DNA from: Pseudomonas fluorescens HK44
GTDB lineage: Bacteria; Pseudomonadota; Gammaproteobacteria; Pseudomonadales; Pseudomonadaceae
Assembly (NCBI RefSeq): GCF_000217955.3
Contig: NZ_AFOY02000018.1
Location: 152,495-216,494, forward strand
DNA: 64,000 nt
Direction of reading: 5' to 3'
The position numbers were made by a program, and so were the translations under genes. How positions within the stretch are numbered: the stretch's first letter is position 1; each line of letters begins with the position of its first letter. The notes beneath the pieces were generated by a model that worked only from the letters and a program-made list of their open reading frames with translations, searched no databases and was not told the origin of the DNA. This document shows, piece after piece, positions 45,403-54,777 of the stretch.

Positions 45403-45993
45403 TTACGCCGGCAAGTTGAACACTTGCTTGAGGTGCTGCTCGTAGCGCGCGACGTCGGCTTCAATGTTCGGCCGCTTCATCACGTCGACACACAGGAAGG
45501 TCGGCAAGCCGCTCATGCCGAGGAAGGTATTGGCCTTGTGGAACGGGAAATACACCGCGTCCACACCCTTGGCTTCGAAGAAGTCGGTCGGGTCGTCGAA
45601 AGCTTGCTGCGGTGCGTTCCAGGTCAGCGACAGCATGTACTGCTTGCCCTGTACCAGGCCGCCGCTGCCGTATTTCTGCGAAGCATCGGAACGGGTCCGG
45701 CCATCGCTGGCGTAGAGGCTGCCGTGGCCTTCGGTGAAGACTTCGTCGATGTACTTTTTCACGATCCACGGCGCCCCCATCCACCAACCCGGCATCTGGT
45801 AAATGATGACGTCGGCCCAGAGAAACTTGGCGACTTCTTCAGCGACGTCGTAGCCCTCGTCGATGTGGGTGACTTTTACGTCGACACCACCACGATCCAG
45901 CACGCTCAATGCAGCTTCATGCAGGGTGGCGTTATAGCGGCCGTCGGAGTGGGCGAATTTCTTGCCACCGTTGAGCAACAGAACTTTTTTCAT
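45403..45993 (-). CDS. mdaB: NAD(P)H quinone oxidoreductase (MdaB-like)
   Basis: 196 residues with flavodoxin-like fold motifs: 'KKVLLLNGGKKFAHSDGRYN', 'VIIYQMPGWWMGAPWIVKKY', 'SLTWNAPQQAF'. It matches the MdaB (modulator of drug activity B) group, an FAD quinone reductase that limits redox cycling. Start at ATG 45993. It sits beside a LysR gene, a common arrangement for stress-inducible quinone reductases. Confidence 0.88.
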   Translation of the reverse strand: MKKVLLLNGGKKFAHSDGRYNATLHEAALSVLDRGGVDVKVTHIDEGYDVAEEVAKFLWADVIIYQMPGWWMGAPWIVKKYIDEVFTEGHGSLYASDGRTRSDASQKYGSGGLVQGKQYMLSLTWNAPQQAFDDPTDFFEAKGVDAVYFPFHKANTFLGMSGLPTFLCVDVMKRPNIEADVARYEQHLKQVFNLPA

Positions 45994-46197
45994 GGGAAGC
46001 CTCGTCATCAGGGTCCGATCCGCCACGCCGTGGATAAGTCGCGGGATCGAGAAGTTTCAAATGTGATGGCGGCAGAGTATCGATGCCCCTTCCCATGAAT
46101 AAGCCCGAAGCCGGCAAAATACATTTGACCAAAACGCACGAATCACCAGCTGATTGTTGCTATAGGATTTTCTCAACCCTGACTTGAGGAGTTCTGC

Positions 46198-46512
46198 ATG
46201 AGCGAGCAACACGGTTTCATCCTGCACGCCAAAACCCGTCCGGAAAAAGCCGACGCCTTTGAAGCCCTGTTCCGCGCTTACGTCGAACCCAGTCGCGCCG
46301 AACCTGGCTGCATCGAGTACCACATGCTGCGCGACCAGCAAGACCCGACGCTGTTCATCTTCTACGAAATCTGGCAATCCCGGGCTCATCTGGACGTGCA
46401 CTCGAACCTGCCGCACATGCAGCAGTTTTTCGAAAACCGCATGGATTACCTGGAACGCGATTTTGATATCCGTCGCATCGACATGCTAAGCCCGTCTTCA
46501 GCTAGCCGCTGA
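46198..46512 (+). CDS. ABM-domain quinol monooxygenase-like protein
   Basis: 104 residues after GAGGAG, with 'FILHAKTRPEKADAFEALFR', 'PGCIEYHMLRDQQDPTLFIF' and 'YEIWQSRAHLDVHSNLPHMQ'. This is the antibiotic biosynthesis monooxygenase (YgiN-like) fold. In E. coli, YgiN and MdaB genes are adjacent and the proteins cycle quinones; the nearby mdaB here fits the same partnership. Its end overlaps a convergent TauE/SafE gene by 11 bp. Confidence 0.88.
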   Translation: MSEQHGFILHAKTRPEKADAFEALFRAYVEPSRAEPGCIEYHMLRDQQDPTLFIFYEIWQSRAHLDVHSNLPHMQQFFENRMDYLERDFDIRRIDMLSPSSASR

Positions 46513-47266
46513 TCAGCAGATGGCCGCCGAGTATTCCAAGGCCAACGAAGAACACCCGCTTGAACAGCACGGCGCTGATCCGTTCTCGCAACCATTGCCC
46601 CAGCAGCATGCCGAGCAGCGCCGGGACCAGCGCCAACAGTGAAGCACTCAATTCGCCGCCGCCCAGCGCCCCGCGCCACAACAAAGCGGCCGCGAGTGCC
46701 AGGGTCGATACGGTGAACGACAGGCCCAGCGCCTGCACCAGTTGATCCTTGTTCAATCCCAGCCCTTGCAGATACGGCACCGTCGGAATCACAAAGACCC
46801 CGGTGGCCGAGGTGATGATGCCGGTCAGCGCACCACTGAGCGGGCCGAGCCAGCGTTCGGTTTTGCTGCCGACCCGCAACGTGGGTAGAAACAATCCGCT
46901 CAAGGCATAGAGCAACAGCGCCGCCCCGAGCGCCCGAACTACCCACTGCCCGCCTTCGATTCCCAGCCACAACGTACCCGCACCAGTGCCGACGAATATT
47001 GCCAGCAGCATCGGCCACAGCCGTTTGACCAGTGGACGCAAGTGCCCGCCGAATGCCAGTTGCCAGACGTTGGTCAGGGTCGCCGGAATGATCAACAACG
47101 CCGCAGCCTGTGCCGGTGCCATAGCCATACCGAGCAAGCCCATGGCAACGGTCGGCAACCCAAGGCCGATCACGCCTTTGATCATCCCGGCCATCAGAAA
47201 GGTGACAATCACCAATAAAGACAAGGCCAGACCGAGGTTTTGATAGAACGCGAGAGGAGTATTCAT
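46502..47266 (-). CDS. TauE/SafE-family permease
   Basis: 254 residues with about eight membrane helices, including 'FLMAGMIKGVIGLGLPTVAM' near the N-terminus and its repeat 'GALTGIITSATGVFVIPTVP'. TauE/SafE proteins export sulfite, sulfoacetate or similar organosulfur anions. It is divergent from the LysR gene at 47355, which likely controls it. Substrate unknown. Confidence 0.88.
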   Translation of the reverse strand: MNTPLAFYQNLGLALSLLVIVTFLMAGMIKGVIGLGLPTVAMGLLGMAMAPAQAAALLIIPATLTNVWQLAFGGHLRPLVKRLWPMLLAIFVGTGAGTLWLGIEGGQWVVRALGAALLLYALSGLFLPTLRVGSKTERWLGPLSGALTGIITSATGVFVIPTVPYLQGLGLNKDQLVQALGLSFTVSTLALAAALLWRGALGGGELSASLLALVPALLGMLLGQWLRERISAVLFKRVFFVGLGILGGHLLISG

Positions 47267-47354
47267 GGCGTTATCCTGGGCCTTTCGAAGGTCCCTGAAA
47301 ATCTGCCATATACTGAGCCTGCCTCTTGTTTTGACAGAGCCTTGGAAACTCCCC

Positions 47355-48248
47355 ATGCATTTCGACCTGATCGACCTCAAGCTCTACCTGAACATCCTCG
47401 ACGCCGGCAACATTACCGCCGGTGCCGCCAGCAGCCACCTCTCACTGGCGGCGGCGAGTGCGCGAATCCGGGCGATGGAAGCTTCGCTGGGCGCAGCATT
47501 TTTCGAGCGTGGGCGCCGAGGCATCAGCCCTACCCCGGCCGGCAAGGCGCTGGCCCAACATGCCCGGGTATTGCTGCGACAGGCCGAGCGCATGCAACAG
47601 GATCTGGCGGAATACGCCAAAGGCGTCAAAGGCCAGGTACGGTTGCTGTGCAACACCACCGCGATCACTGAATACCTGCCCGAGCTGCTGGCGGACTTTC
47701 TGTGCGAGCACCCCAACCTCGACATCGACCTGCAAGAACTGCCGAGCCTGCGCATCACCCATGCCTTGCGTCAGGGGGCGGCCGACCTCGGTATCGTTTC
47801 CGATGCGGTGGACACCCACGACCTCGATACCCAAGCATTCCGCGATGATCCGCTGGTGCTGATCATGCCGAGCGATCATCCGCTGGCCGAAGGGGAAGCA
47901 CCGAATTTCAGCCAGACCTTGTCTCACGATTACGTCGGGCTGAGCGCCAACAGCGCGTTGGCGATCTATCTGGAAGAACAAGCGCTGCACGCCGGGTTGC
48001 GCATGCAGATCCGCATTCGCGCCGAGGGCTTCGACGGGGTGATTCGCATGGTCGCTCATGGCGCGGGATTGGCAATTGTGCCGTTGGCGGCGGTCGAGCG
48101 CTGGGCCGGCGGGCAAGCGTTCAAACGTCTCGCGCTGAACGAGCCATGGGCCCAGCGAAAACTGCTGCTGTGCGCACGTTCGTTTGACGGCCTGCCCCTT
48201 TACGCCAAAGCCCTGCTGGAGGCGTTGCAACCTCAGCAAGGCAGCTAG
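47355..48248 (+). CDS. LysR-family regulator
   Basis: 297 residues: HTH 'NITAGAASSHLSLAAASARI' followed by an effector domain ('LPELLADFLCEHPNLDIDLQ', 'VAHGAGLAIVPLAAVERW'). Transcribed away from the TauE/SafE gene. Its end overlaps the convergent permease gene at 48245 by 4 bp. Confidence 0.9.
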   Translation: MHFDLIDLKLYLNILDAGNITAGAASSHLSLAAASARIRAMEASLGAAFFERGRRGISPTPAGKALAQHARVLLRQAERMQQDLAEYAKGVKGQVRLLCNTTAITEYLPELLADFLCEHPNLDIDLQELPSLRITHALRQGAADLGIVSDAVDTHDLDTQAFRDDPLVLIMPSDHPLAEGEAPNFSQTLSHDYVGLSANSALAIYLEEQALHAGLRMQIRIRAEGFDGVIRMVAHGAGLAIVPLAAVERWAGGQAFKRLALNEPWAQRKLLLCARSFDGLPLYAKALLEALQPQQGS

Positions 48249-49666
48249 ATCAGCCCTGGACTTTCGGCAACGGACTCAACGCCGCACTGGCCCTGGTTTT
48301 TCTGAAGAACACCCCCGTAGACCAACGACAGGATCAGCAGAAACGGCACACCAAACACCAAGGTCATCTTGAACGCCTCGGTGAAGTACGTCGTGATCAT
48401 CACCGCGCCCATCAGTACCAGCCCCAACAGCGTGGTGTAAGGAAACAGACGCATGCGGAACGACAGTTTCCGCTCGCCGTGACGCTCGTGGTAGCGACGG
48501 AAACAGTAGTGCGTGAGGAAGATCATGAACCAGGTGAAGATCGCGCCGAACATGGAAATCGCCATCATCAAGGTGAAGGAGCTTTCCGGGTACATCACGT
48601 TCAGCAGCGTCGCCAGTGCAATGCCCGAGCTCGACAGCAGCAAGGCGTTGAGCGGGATTCCGCTCTTGCTCAACGCGCCCATCGCCTTGGGGGCGTAACC
48701 GCCACGGGACAGGCTGAACATCATCCGCGTGGTGATGTAGAGCTGACTGTTCATCGCCGACAATGCGGCAATCAGAATCACGAAATTCATCACCCCGGTG
48801 GCGCCGGGAATGCCGATGGTTTGCATGACCGTGACGAACGGACTCTGCGCTACACCCGCCTGAACCCACGGCACGATCGCCAACATCAGGGCCAGGGTCA
48901 GCAGGTAAAACACCACCAGCCGCACGATGGTCGAGCGAAAGGCTTTCTTCACCGCCCGCTCCGGATCCTCGGCTTCACCGGCGGCCACCGCGATCATTTC
49001 CACGCTCAGGTAGCCGAAGATCGACACGATCACCGCCACCCACATCCCTTGCAGACCATTGGGGAAAAACCCGCCATGGCTGGTGTAGTGATGCACGCCG
49101 TAATCCGGATTTCCGGAACCGAACACCACATACACCGCGAGGATGATGAAGCCGACAATCGCGCCGATCTTGATGGTCGAGAACCAGTATTCGAACGTGC
49201 CGAAGGTCTTCACGCTGATGGCGTTGAGCACGATCAGAATACTCGAGAACGAGACGATCCAGATCCACTCGGGCACGTTAACGAACCAGTACTTCATGTA
49301 CATCGCCACCGCCGTCACCTCGGTGCCAACCGCCAATACAATCGCCGCCCAATAGGCGTAGCGCACCAGGAACCCGGCCAGCGGGCTGATGTAGAACTCG
49401 GCATACGCGCCGAACGAACCCGAGGTCGAGTGGGCCACGGTCATTTCCGCCAGACAGCCCATCAACAGCAGCGTGATGACCGCGCCAATCGCATAGCTGA
49501 GCAGCACGCTCGGCCCGGCATAGCCGATGGCGTAAGCGCTGCCCATGAACAGGCCGGTGCCTATCGCACCGCCAATCGCGATCATGCTCATCTGCCCCGA
49601 GGTGAGTTGGCGCTTGAGGCCATGCTCACGGTTGGAGATGGTTTCAAAACCGAGGGTGTCGGTCAT
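48245..49666 (-). CDS. APC-family amino acid permease (kynureninase-linked)
   Basis: 473 residues with 12 helices and the APC signature 'MIAIGGAIGTGLFMGSAYAI' near the N-terminus and 'GEAEDPERAVKKAFRS'. It is in the same direction as kynureninase, downstream by about 200 bp with a REP pair between them. In P. aeruginosa an amino acid permease gene is likewise next to kynU. It probably imports tryptophan, kynurenine or a related amino acid. Confidence 0.88.
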   Translation of the reverse strand: MTDTLGFETISNREHGLKRQLTSGQMSMIAIGGAIGTGLFMGSAYAIGYAGPSVLLSYAIGAVITLLLMGCLAEMTVAHSTSGSFGAYAEFYISPLAGFLVRYAYWAAIVLAVGTEVTAVAMYMKYWFVNVPEWIWIVSFSSILIVLNAISVKTFGTFEYWFSTIKIGAIVGFIILAVYVVFGSGNPDYGVHHYTSHGGFFPNGLQGMWVAVIVSIFGYLSVEMIAVAAGEAEDPERAVKKAFRSTIVRLVVFYLLTLALMLAIVPWVQAGVAQSPFVTVMQTIGIPGATGVMNFVILIAALSAMNSQLYITTRMMFSLSRGGYAPKAMGALSKSGIPLNALLLSSSGIALATLLNVMYPESSFTLMMAISMFGAIFTWFMIFLTHYCFRRYHERHGERKLSFRMRLFPYTTLLGLVLMGAVMITTYFTEAFKMTLVFGVPFLLILSLVYGGVLQKNQGQCGVESVAESPGLI

Positions 49667-49746
49667 TTCTCTGTCCTCTGAATATTGTCTTTTTTGAAGA
49701 GAGCACATCGTTTGGATAAACCGGGTCACACGGTCGAACTAACCCC

Positions 49747-49860
49747 TGTGGCGAGGGAGCTTGCTCCCGCTTGAGTGCGCAGCACTCACAAAATCGGTAC
49801 TCACTACGAAGATTTTTGGGCCGCTACGCAGCCCAGCGGGAGCAAGCTCCCTCGCCACGG
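49747..49860. repeat. REP pair (BIME-like)
   Basis: TGTGGCGAGGGAGCTTGCTC at 49747 and AGCGGGAGCAAGCTCCCTCG at 49835 are inverted copies between the permease and kynureninase genes. Confidence 0.85.
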
Positions 49861-49872
49861 ACAGTGCTGGAC

Positions 49873-51123
49873 TCAGGTGACGCTGTGGCGTACCTGGAAC
49901 TGCGCTTGAGCCCAGGTCTTCTGATCGAGAATCTCGCCAAGGATCTGCACCGCATCGAAGACTTCGGTGAAGCTGGTGTACAGCGGCGTGAAACCAAAGC
50001 GCATGATCCGCGGCTCGCGGTAATCACCGATCACGCCCCGGGCGATCAAGGCCTGAATCACCGCGTAGCCTTGCGGGTGTTCGAAGCTGACATGACTGCC
50101 ACGCCTGGAGTGTTCACGCGGGGTGATCAGTTTCAGATCGTGAGCGGCGCAGCGCTGCTCCACCAGCTGGATAAACCGGTCGGTCAGCGCCAGGGATTTG
50201 CGGCGCAGGCTGGGCATGTCGGTCTGGGCAAAAATCTCCAGGCCACATTCGACCATGGCCAACGAGGTGATCGGTTGAGTGCCGCACAAGTAACGCGCAA
50301 TGCCGCTGCTCGGCTCGTAGCCTGAGGCCATGTCGAACTGTCGGGAATGGCCAAACCAGCCGGACAACGGCTGCGTGACCAGATCGCACAACTGCGGCGA
50401 AACCCAGACAAACGCTTGCGAACCGGGGCCGCCATTGAGGTACTTGTAGGTGCAACCGATGGCGTAGTCCGCCCCCGCCTGACGCAAGTCGACCGGAACC
50501 GCACCGGCGGAATGCGCCAGGTCCCAGATCGCCAGCGCGCCACATTCGTGGATCAGCGCAGTCATGGCCTGCATATCATGCATGTAGCCGGTCTTGTAGT
50601 TGACGTGGGTGAGCATGACCACCGCGGTGTCCTGATCAATCGCCTGCGCCAGTTCTTCCGGGCTGTCGACCAGACGCAAGCTATAGCCCTGCTGGAGCAA
50701 GTCCATCAGCCCTTCGGCGATGTACAAATCTGTCGGAAAGTTGCTGGACTCACTGACAAACACCCGCCGCGTCGGCGCCCGCATCGCCTGAACACGAAGG
50801 GCCGCGCCGAGGACCTTGAACAGGTTGATCGAGGTGGTGTCGGTGACCACCACTTCGCCTTCACCGGCGCCAATCAGCCCGGCCAGCCGATTGCCCAGAC
50901 GCTCCGGCAGATCGCGCCAGCCGGCACTGTTCCAGCTGCGGATCAAGCCATTGCCCCACTCCTCGGCGATGACCGCCTGAGCACGCTCAAGCGCCGCAAT
51001 CGGACGCGCGCCAAGAGAATTACCATCGAGGTAAATCACCCCTTCAGGGAGTGCAAACTGGTGACGCAGATGAGCCAAGGGGTCTTGCGCATCGAGCGCC
51101 AGGCAATCGTTTCTTGTGGTCAT
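49873..51123 (-). CDS. kynU: Kynureninase
   Basis: 416 residues, a PLP-dependent enzyme converting L-kynurenine to anthranilate and alanine. Motifs include 'EGVIYLDGNSLGARP', 'NFPTDLYIAEGLMDLLQQGY', 'IWDLAHSAGAVPVDL' (Asp contacting PLP), and 'GCTYKYLNGGPGS', whose Lys forms the Schiff base. It is divergent from an Lrp-type regulator at 51300, as in known kyn clusters. No formamidase (KynB) or tryptophan dioxygenase (KynA) gene is seen nearby. Its product feeds the antABC enzymes 3 kb away. Confidence 0.95.
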   Translation of the reverse strand: MTTRNDCLALDAQDPLAHLRHQFALPEGVIYLDGNSLGARPIAALERAQAVIAEEWGNGLIRSWNSAGWRDLPERLGNRLAGLIGAGEGEVVVTDTTSINLFKVLGAALRVQAMRAPTRRVFVSESSNFPTDLYIAEGLMDLLQQGYSLRLVDSPEELAQAIDQDTAVVMLTHVNYKTGYMHDMQAMTALIHECGALAIWDLAHSAGAVPVDLRQAGADYAIGCTYKYLNGGPGSQAFVWVSPQLCDLVTQPLSGWFGHSRQFDMASGYEPSSGIARYLCGTQPITSLAMVECGLEIFAQTDMPSLRRKSLALTDRFIQLVEQRCAAHDLKLITPREHSRRGSHVSFEHPQGYAVIQALIARGVIGDYREPRIMRFGFTPLYTSFTEVFDAVQILGEILDQKTWAQAQFQVRHSVT

Positions 51124-51299
51124 TTCAGGTCCTGTTTTTTTATGACATGCCGCCGTGTTTTGGGCATTTTTTGCGTCAGCACGATGAGCAGATAATGAAC
51201 GAAGCTTTGGAGAATTTTCGTGCAAAGTGGACGGCCATATAGTAATTATCTCGAAGATAATTCGAATCCAACTCCAAAAATCGCGGATTAATTCAAACC

Positions 51300-51773
51300 A
51301 TGACCCTCGACTCGACAGACCTGCGGATCCTGCACTTCTTGCAGCAGGACGGGCGTATCAGCAATCAGGAATTGGCAGAGAAAGTCGCGCTGTCACCGTC
51401 GGCTTGCCTGCGGCGTTTGCGGCTGCTGGAAAGTGAGGGAATCATCACCGGCTATCGCGCGGTGTTGAACGCCGAACGGCTGGGCATCGAGCTGGAAGCT
51501 ATCGTCCATGTGTCATTGCGACAGGACGTCGATGACTGGCACGAGACCTTTATCAAGAAGGTGCAAGCGTGGCCGGAAGTCGCCACCGCGTACGTGATTA
51601 CCGGCGCCAGCAACTATGTGCTGCGGGTTCAGGCGCGCAACCTGAAACACTTCTCGGATTTCATCGTCAACAAGCTCAACCGTACCGCGGGCGTCACCGA
51701 TATTCGCTCGGAAATCGTCCTGCAAAAAATCAAGGAACGCGACGACCTGCTGGATCTGGTCGCCCGCAAATAA
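51300..51773 (+). CDS. kynR: Lrp/AsnC-family regulator (KynR-like)
   Basis: 157 residues: N-terminal AsnC-type HTH ('LHFLQQDGRISNQELAEKV', 'SPSACLRRLRLLE') and a C-terminal RAM effector domain ('AYVITGASNYVLRVQAR'). Divergent from kynureninase by 177 bases, the position of KynR, the kynurenine-responsive activator in Pseudomonas. The symbol is based on this context. Confidence 0.85.
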   Translation: MTLDSTDLRILHFLQQDGRISNQELAEKVALSPSACLRRLRLLESEGIITGYRAVLNAERLGIELEAIVHVSLRQDVDDWHETFIKKVQAWPEVATAYVITGASNYVLRVQARNLKHFSDFIVNKLNRTAGVTDIRSEIVLQKIKERDDLLDLVARK

Positions 51774-51795
51774 GCCGTTACTGACTGCCTCTGCG

Positions 51796-52809
51796 TCAAA
51801 GCCTGCGCATGCGCCGGGCCTCGTTGCGCTGCAAGGTGGCGCTCGGGGCTTCGTCGAACAACTTGCGGTACTCGGCAGAAAAACGTCCCATGTGGGTGAA
51901 CCCCCAGCCCATGGCAATCTCCGAGATATTGCGCGCCAGACCCTGCTCAAGAATGTCCTGGCGCACCGCATTCAAGCGGTATTTTTTCAGATAGGCCATC
52001 GGCGACAGGGCGAAGTACTTTCTGAAGGCCTCGAACAACTTGAACCGCGAAACCCCGGCCGCCGCTTCGATGTCTTCCAGGTGCACTGCTTCGCGGGCGT
52101 TGTCGTGAATGTACTGTTTGGCCCTGATCAGGTAATACGGCAACTTCACGCCCAACACGTCCCGCAGCTCATCGGAGTAATTGTTCGGCTGGGCAAGGAT
52201 CAGGCCTTTGATCAATGAGCTTTCGATGTCCCGCGTGAAGACGACCTGCTCAAACAGCGCACTGCTGCGCTCAAGTTCGCCGATGAAATACCGCGCCATG
52301 CGCCACCACGAAGCCGACGCACCGTCTACCGCATCCATCACCGACTCGAAGCGCAGCGGTGCATCCAGTGGACGCTGCAACATCCCCTCAAGGGATTCGC
52401 TCATGGCCGCCCGAGTAATCACCACCTGGACCTTGCGACAGTCACCGGAGATCGCCAGCATCTGGTTTTCATTCGGGGAGATGATCACGCCTTGATCGCG
52501 ATTGGATTTGAGCAACGTGCCGTTCTTGCTCAGCTCCTGCTCACCGACCAACGGCAGGCTGAGGCTGTAGCTGCTGAAGTGCTCGGCGTCTTCAATATCG
52601 ACGGTCACATCGGTGCCGTATTCGATGGTGCCCAGGGTCGTGGCCATCGACTTGAAGACGTTGGCGGTGTGATGAAAACGAATCCGTTCGGGCGTCGCGG
52701 TTTCGAGACGGTGCGGCCCGCAGATCCCTGACATCCAGGTCCGCGCGCCCTCAAGGTCATAGTGATCGATACGAATATCGCGAAACTGCGGATCGGCTTT
52801 GCTACTCAT
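51796..52809 (-). CDS. antR: AraC-family activator of anthranilate dioxygenase (AntR-like)
   Basis: 337 residues from the ATG at 52809. A sensor half contains 'HTANVFKSMATTLGTIEYG' and 'LSLPLVGEQELSKNG', followed by an AraC HTH ('AAAGVSRFKLFEAFRKYF', 'AMGWGFTHMGRFSAEYRKLF'). It matches AntR-type regulators that respond to anthranilate and activate antABC, which lies divergently downstream. Longer N-terminal extensions without a good ribosome site are rejected. Confidence 0.85.
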   Translation of the reverse strand: MSSKADPQFRDIRIDHYDLEGARTWMSGICGPHRLETATPERIRFHHTANVFKSMATTLGTIEYGTDVTVDIEDAEHFSSYSLSLPLVGEQELSKNGTLLKSNRDQGVIISPNENQMLAISGDCRKVQVVITRAAMSESLEGMLQRPLDAPLRFESVMDAVDGASASWWRMARYFIGELERSSALFEQVVFTRDIESSLIKGLILAQPNNYSDELRDVLGVKLPYYLIRAKQYIHDNAREAVHLEDIEAAAGVSRFKLFEAFRKYFALSPMAYLKKYRLNAVRQDILEQGLARNISEIAMGWGFTHMGRFSAEYRKLFDEAPSATLQRNEARRMRRL

Positions 52810-53386
52810 CACGGCGCACCCACGGCAATATTTTTTCAGCACGCTCTGACGGCGCGCCTCTGACTTGAGCCGAGCAAGTTCCAGACCACTGAACGCCTGC
52901 GCCAACCCAGTGGATAGCAATCATCGACTAAGTGGATAACACAGCTGTTCCGGGACCGCGGCTCACCTTCGAACAACGCTCAAGGCTGCCAAAGACAGTA
53001 CCTCAATGCTGCAAACAGGGGCGGCCGTTCATCGAATGGTGCAGGGTCTTGAGTATTACCTGCCCACCTTGATACACGCGGGTGTTACCCGCAAAGATCG
53101 CAGTGGGAGGCACTTGTGGCGAGGGAGCTTGCTCCCGCCGGCCGGTCCGCGCTCGGGCGCAGCAGTCGTAAAACCTTCGGATGCGTCCTATCTGAAAAAT
53201 TGCGATTGCCGACTTTAGGGCTGCTTCGCAACCCAGCGGGAGCAAGCTCCCTCGCCACAGGGGCAGTGCAGCCAGCGGCCACCGAACTTTGTGGACTGCC
53301 TTCGTCGACAAACCGGATAGACCCCTGCCCGCCCCACTCTCTCTAATGAGCGCACCGATTGACCCGAATAAAAAAGGTGCACCCCC
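52810..53386. other. antR-antA intergenic region with a REP pair
   Basis: 577 bases without a gene. An inverted REP pair lies at 53115-53260; the last 125 bases before antA are the likely AntR-responsive promoter area. An AAGGTG precedes the antA ATG. Confidence 0.6.
53115..53260. repeat. REP pair (BIME-like)
   Basis: TGTGGCGAGGGAGCTTGCTC at 53115 and AGCGGGAGCAAGCTCCCTCG at 53235, the same units as at 49747-49860. Confidence 0.85.
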
Positions 53387-54775
53387 ATGAGTGGCGAAAA
53401 AAACGTCGAGCAGTGGAAAGCGTTCATTGAAGGCTGCCTGGACTTCCGTCCGGCAGAAGGCGTATTCCGCATCGCTCGGGATATCTTTACCGAGCCGCAA
53501 CTGTTCGATCTGGAGATGGAGCTGATCTTCGAGAAGAACTGGATCTACGCCTGTCACGAAAGCGAGCTGGCCAATAACCACGACTTCATCACGATGCGCG
53601 CCGGTCGCCAGCCGATGATCATCACCCGTGACGGTGACGGCCAACTCAACGCGCTGATCAACGCTTGCCAGCATCGCGGCACCACATTGACCCGCGTCGG
53701 CAAAGGCAACCAATCGACGTTTACCTGCCCGTTCCACGCCTGGTGCTACAAAAGCGACGGACGCCTGGTCAAGGTCAAGGCCCCCGGCGAATACCCGGAA
53801 GGTTTCGACAAAGCCACCCGCGGTTTGAAAAAGGCCCGCATTCAGAGCTACAAGGGCTTCGTCTTCATCAGCCTGGATGTTCACGCGGATAACAGCCTCG
53901 AAGACTTCCTTGGCGATGCCAAAGTGTTCTTCGACATGATGGTCGCCCAATCGCCCACCGGTGAACTGGAAGTACTGCCCGGCAAGTCGGCCTACACCTA
54001 CGACGGTAACTGGAAACTGCAAAACGAGAACGGCCTGGACGGCTATCACGTCAGCACGGTCCACTATAACTACGTGGCCACGGTGCAACACCGCCAGCAG
54101 GTCGACAGCGAGAACGGCACCCACGCCAGCGGCACGCTCGACTACAGCAAACTGGGGGCCGGCGACGCCAATACCGATGACGGCTGGTTCGCTTTCAACA
54201 ACGGTCATAGCGTGCTGTTCAGCGACATGCCCAACCCGACGGTGCGCTCCGGCTACGCGACGATCATGCCGCGCCTGATCGAGGAGCATGGTCAGGAAAA
54301 AGCCGAATGGATGATGCATCGGCTGCGCAACCTGAACATCTACCCCAGCCTGTTTTTCCTCGATCAAATCAGCTCGCAGCTACGGATCATCCGTCCAGTG
54401 GCCTGGAACAAGACCGAGATCATCAGCCAGTGCCTGGGCGTGAAAAACGAGTCGGACGCGGATCGGGAAAACCGGATTCGCCAGTTCGAAGACTTCTTCA
54501 ACGTGTCGGGACTCGGCACCCCGGATGATCTGGTGGAGTTCCGTGAAGCCCAGCGCGGTTTCCAGGCGCGGCTGGAACGCTGGAGCGATATTTCTCGCGG
54601 CAGCCACCAATGGGCGACCGGCACCACACCCAACAGCGAGGCGATCGGCATCGCGCCGGCCATGACCGGCACCGAATTCACCCACGAAGGGCTTTACGTC
54701 AACCAGCACAGCAACTGGCAGAAATTTCTGCTCGACGGCCTGGACGCAAAATCCCTGAAGCTACGTGAGGTGTGA
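53387..54775 (+). CDS. antA: Anthranilate 1,2-dioxygenase, large subunit
   Basis: 462 residues. Rieske [2Fe-2S] ligands are C94-x-H96 ('NACQHRG') and C114-x2-H117 ('TCPFHAW'). The mononuclear iron site is in 'NGLDGYHVSTVH', the ring-hydroxylating alpha-subunit pattern. With AntB and AntC it converts anthranilate to catechol, CO2 and ammonia. Benzoate dioxygenase (BenA) is the close alternative; the AntR and kynureninase neighbours favour AntA. Confidence 0.93.
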   Translation: MSGEKNVEQWKAFIEGCLDFRPAEGVFRIARDIFTEPQLFDLEMELIFEKNWIYACHESELANNHDFITMRAGRQPMIITRDGDGQLNALINACQHRGTTLTRVGKGNQSTFTCPFHAWCYKSDGRLVKVKAPGEYPEGFDKATRGLKKARIQSYKGFVFISLDVHADNSLEDFLGDAKVFFDMMVAQSPTGELEVLPGKSAYTYDGNWKLQNENGLDGYHVSTVHYNYVATVQHRQQVDSENGTHASGTLDYSKLGAGDANTDDGWFAFNNGHSVLFSDMPNPTVRSGYATIMPRLIEEHGQEKAEWMMHRLRNLNIYPSLFFLDQISSQLRIIRPVAWNKTEIISQCLGVKNESDADRENRIRQFEDFFNVSGLGTPDDLVEFREAQRGFQARLERWSDISRGSHQWATGTTPNSEAIGIAPAMTGTEFTHEGLYVNQHSNWQKFLLDGLDAKSLKLREV

Positions 54776-54777
54776 AC

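Noticed and set aside
48479..49681. Plus-strand open frame of 400 codons over the APC permease
   Set aside because: His/Asp/Arg-rich antisense translation without membrane or catalytic motifs; the permease is unambiguous.
53003..54367. Minus-strand open frame of 454 codons opposite antA
   Set aside because: It spans an intergenic REP pair as well as antA, and no domain is visible; the antA frame has full Rieske motifs.
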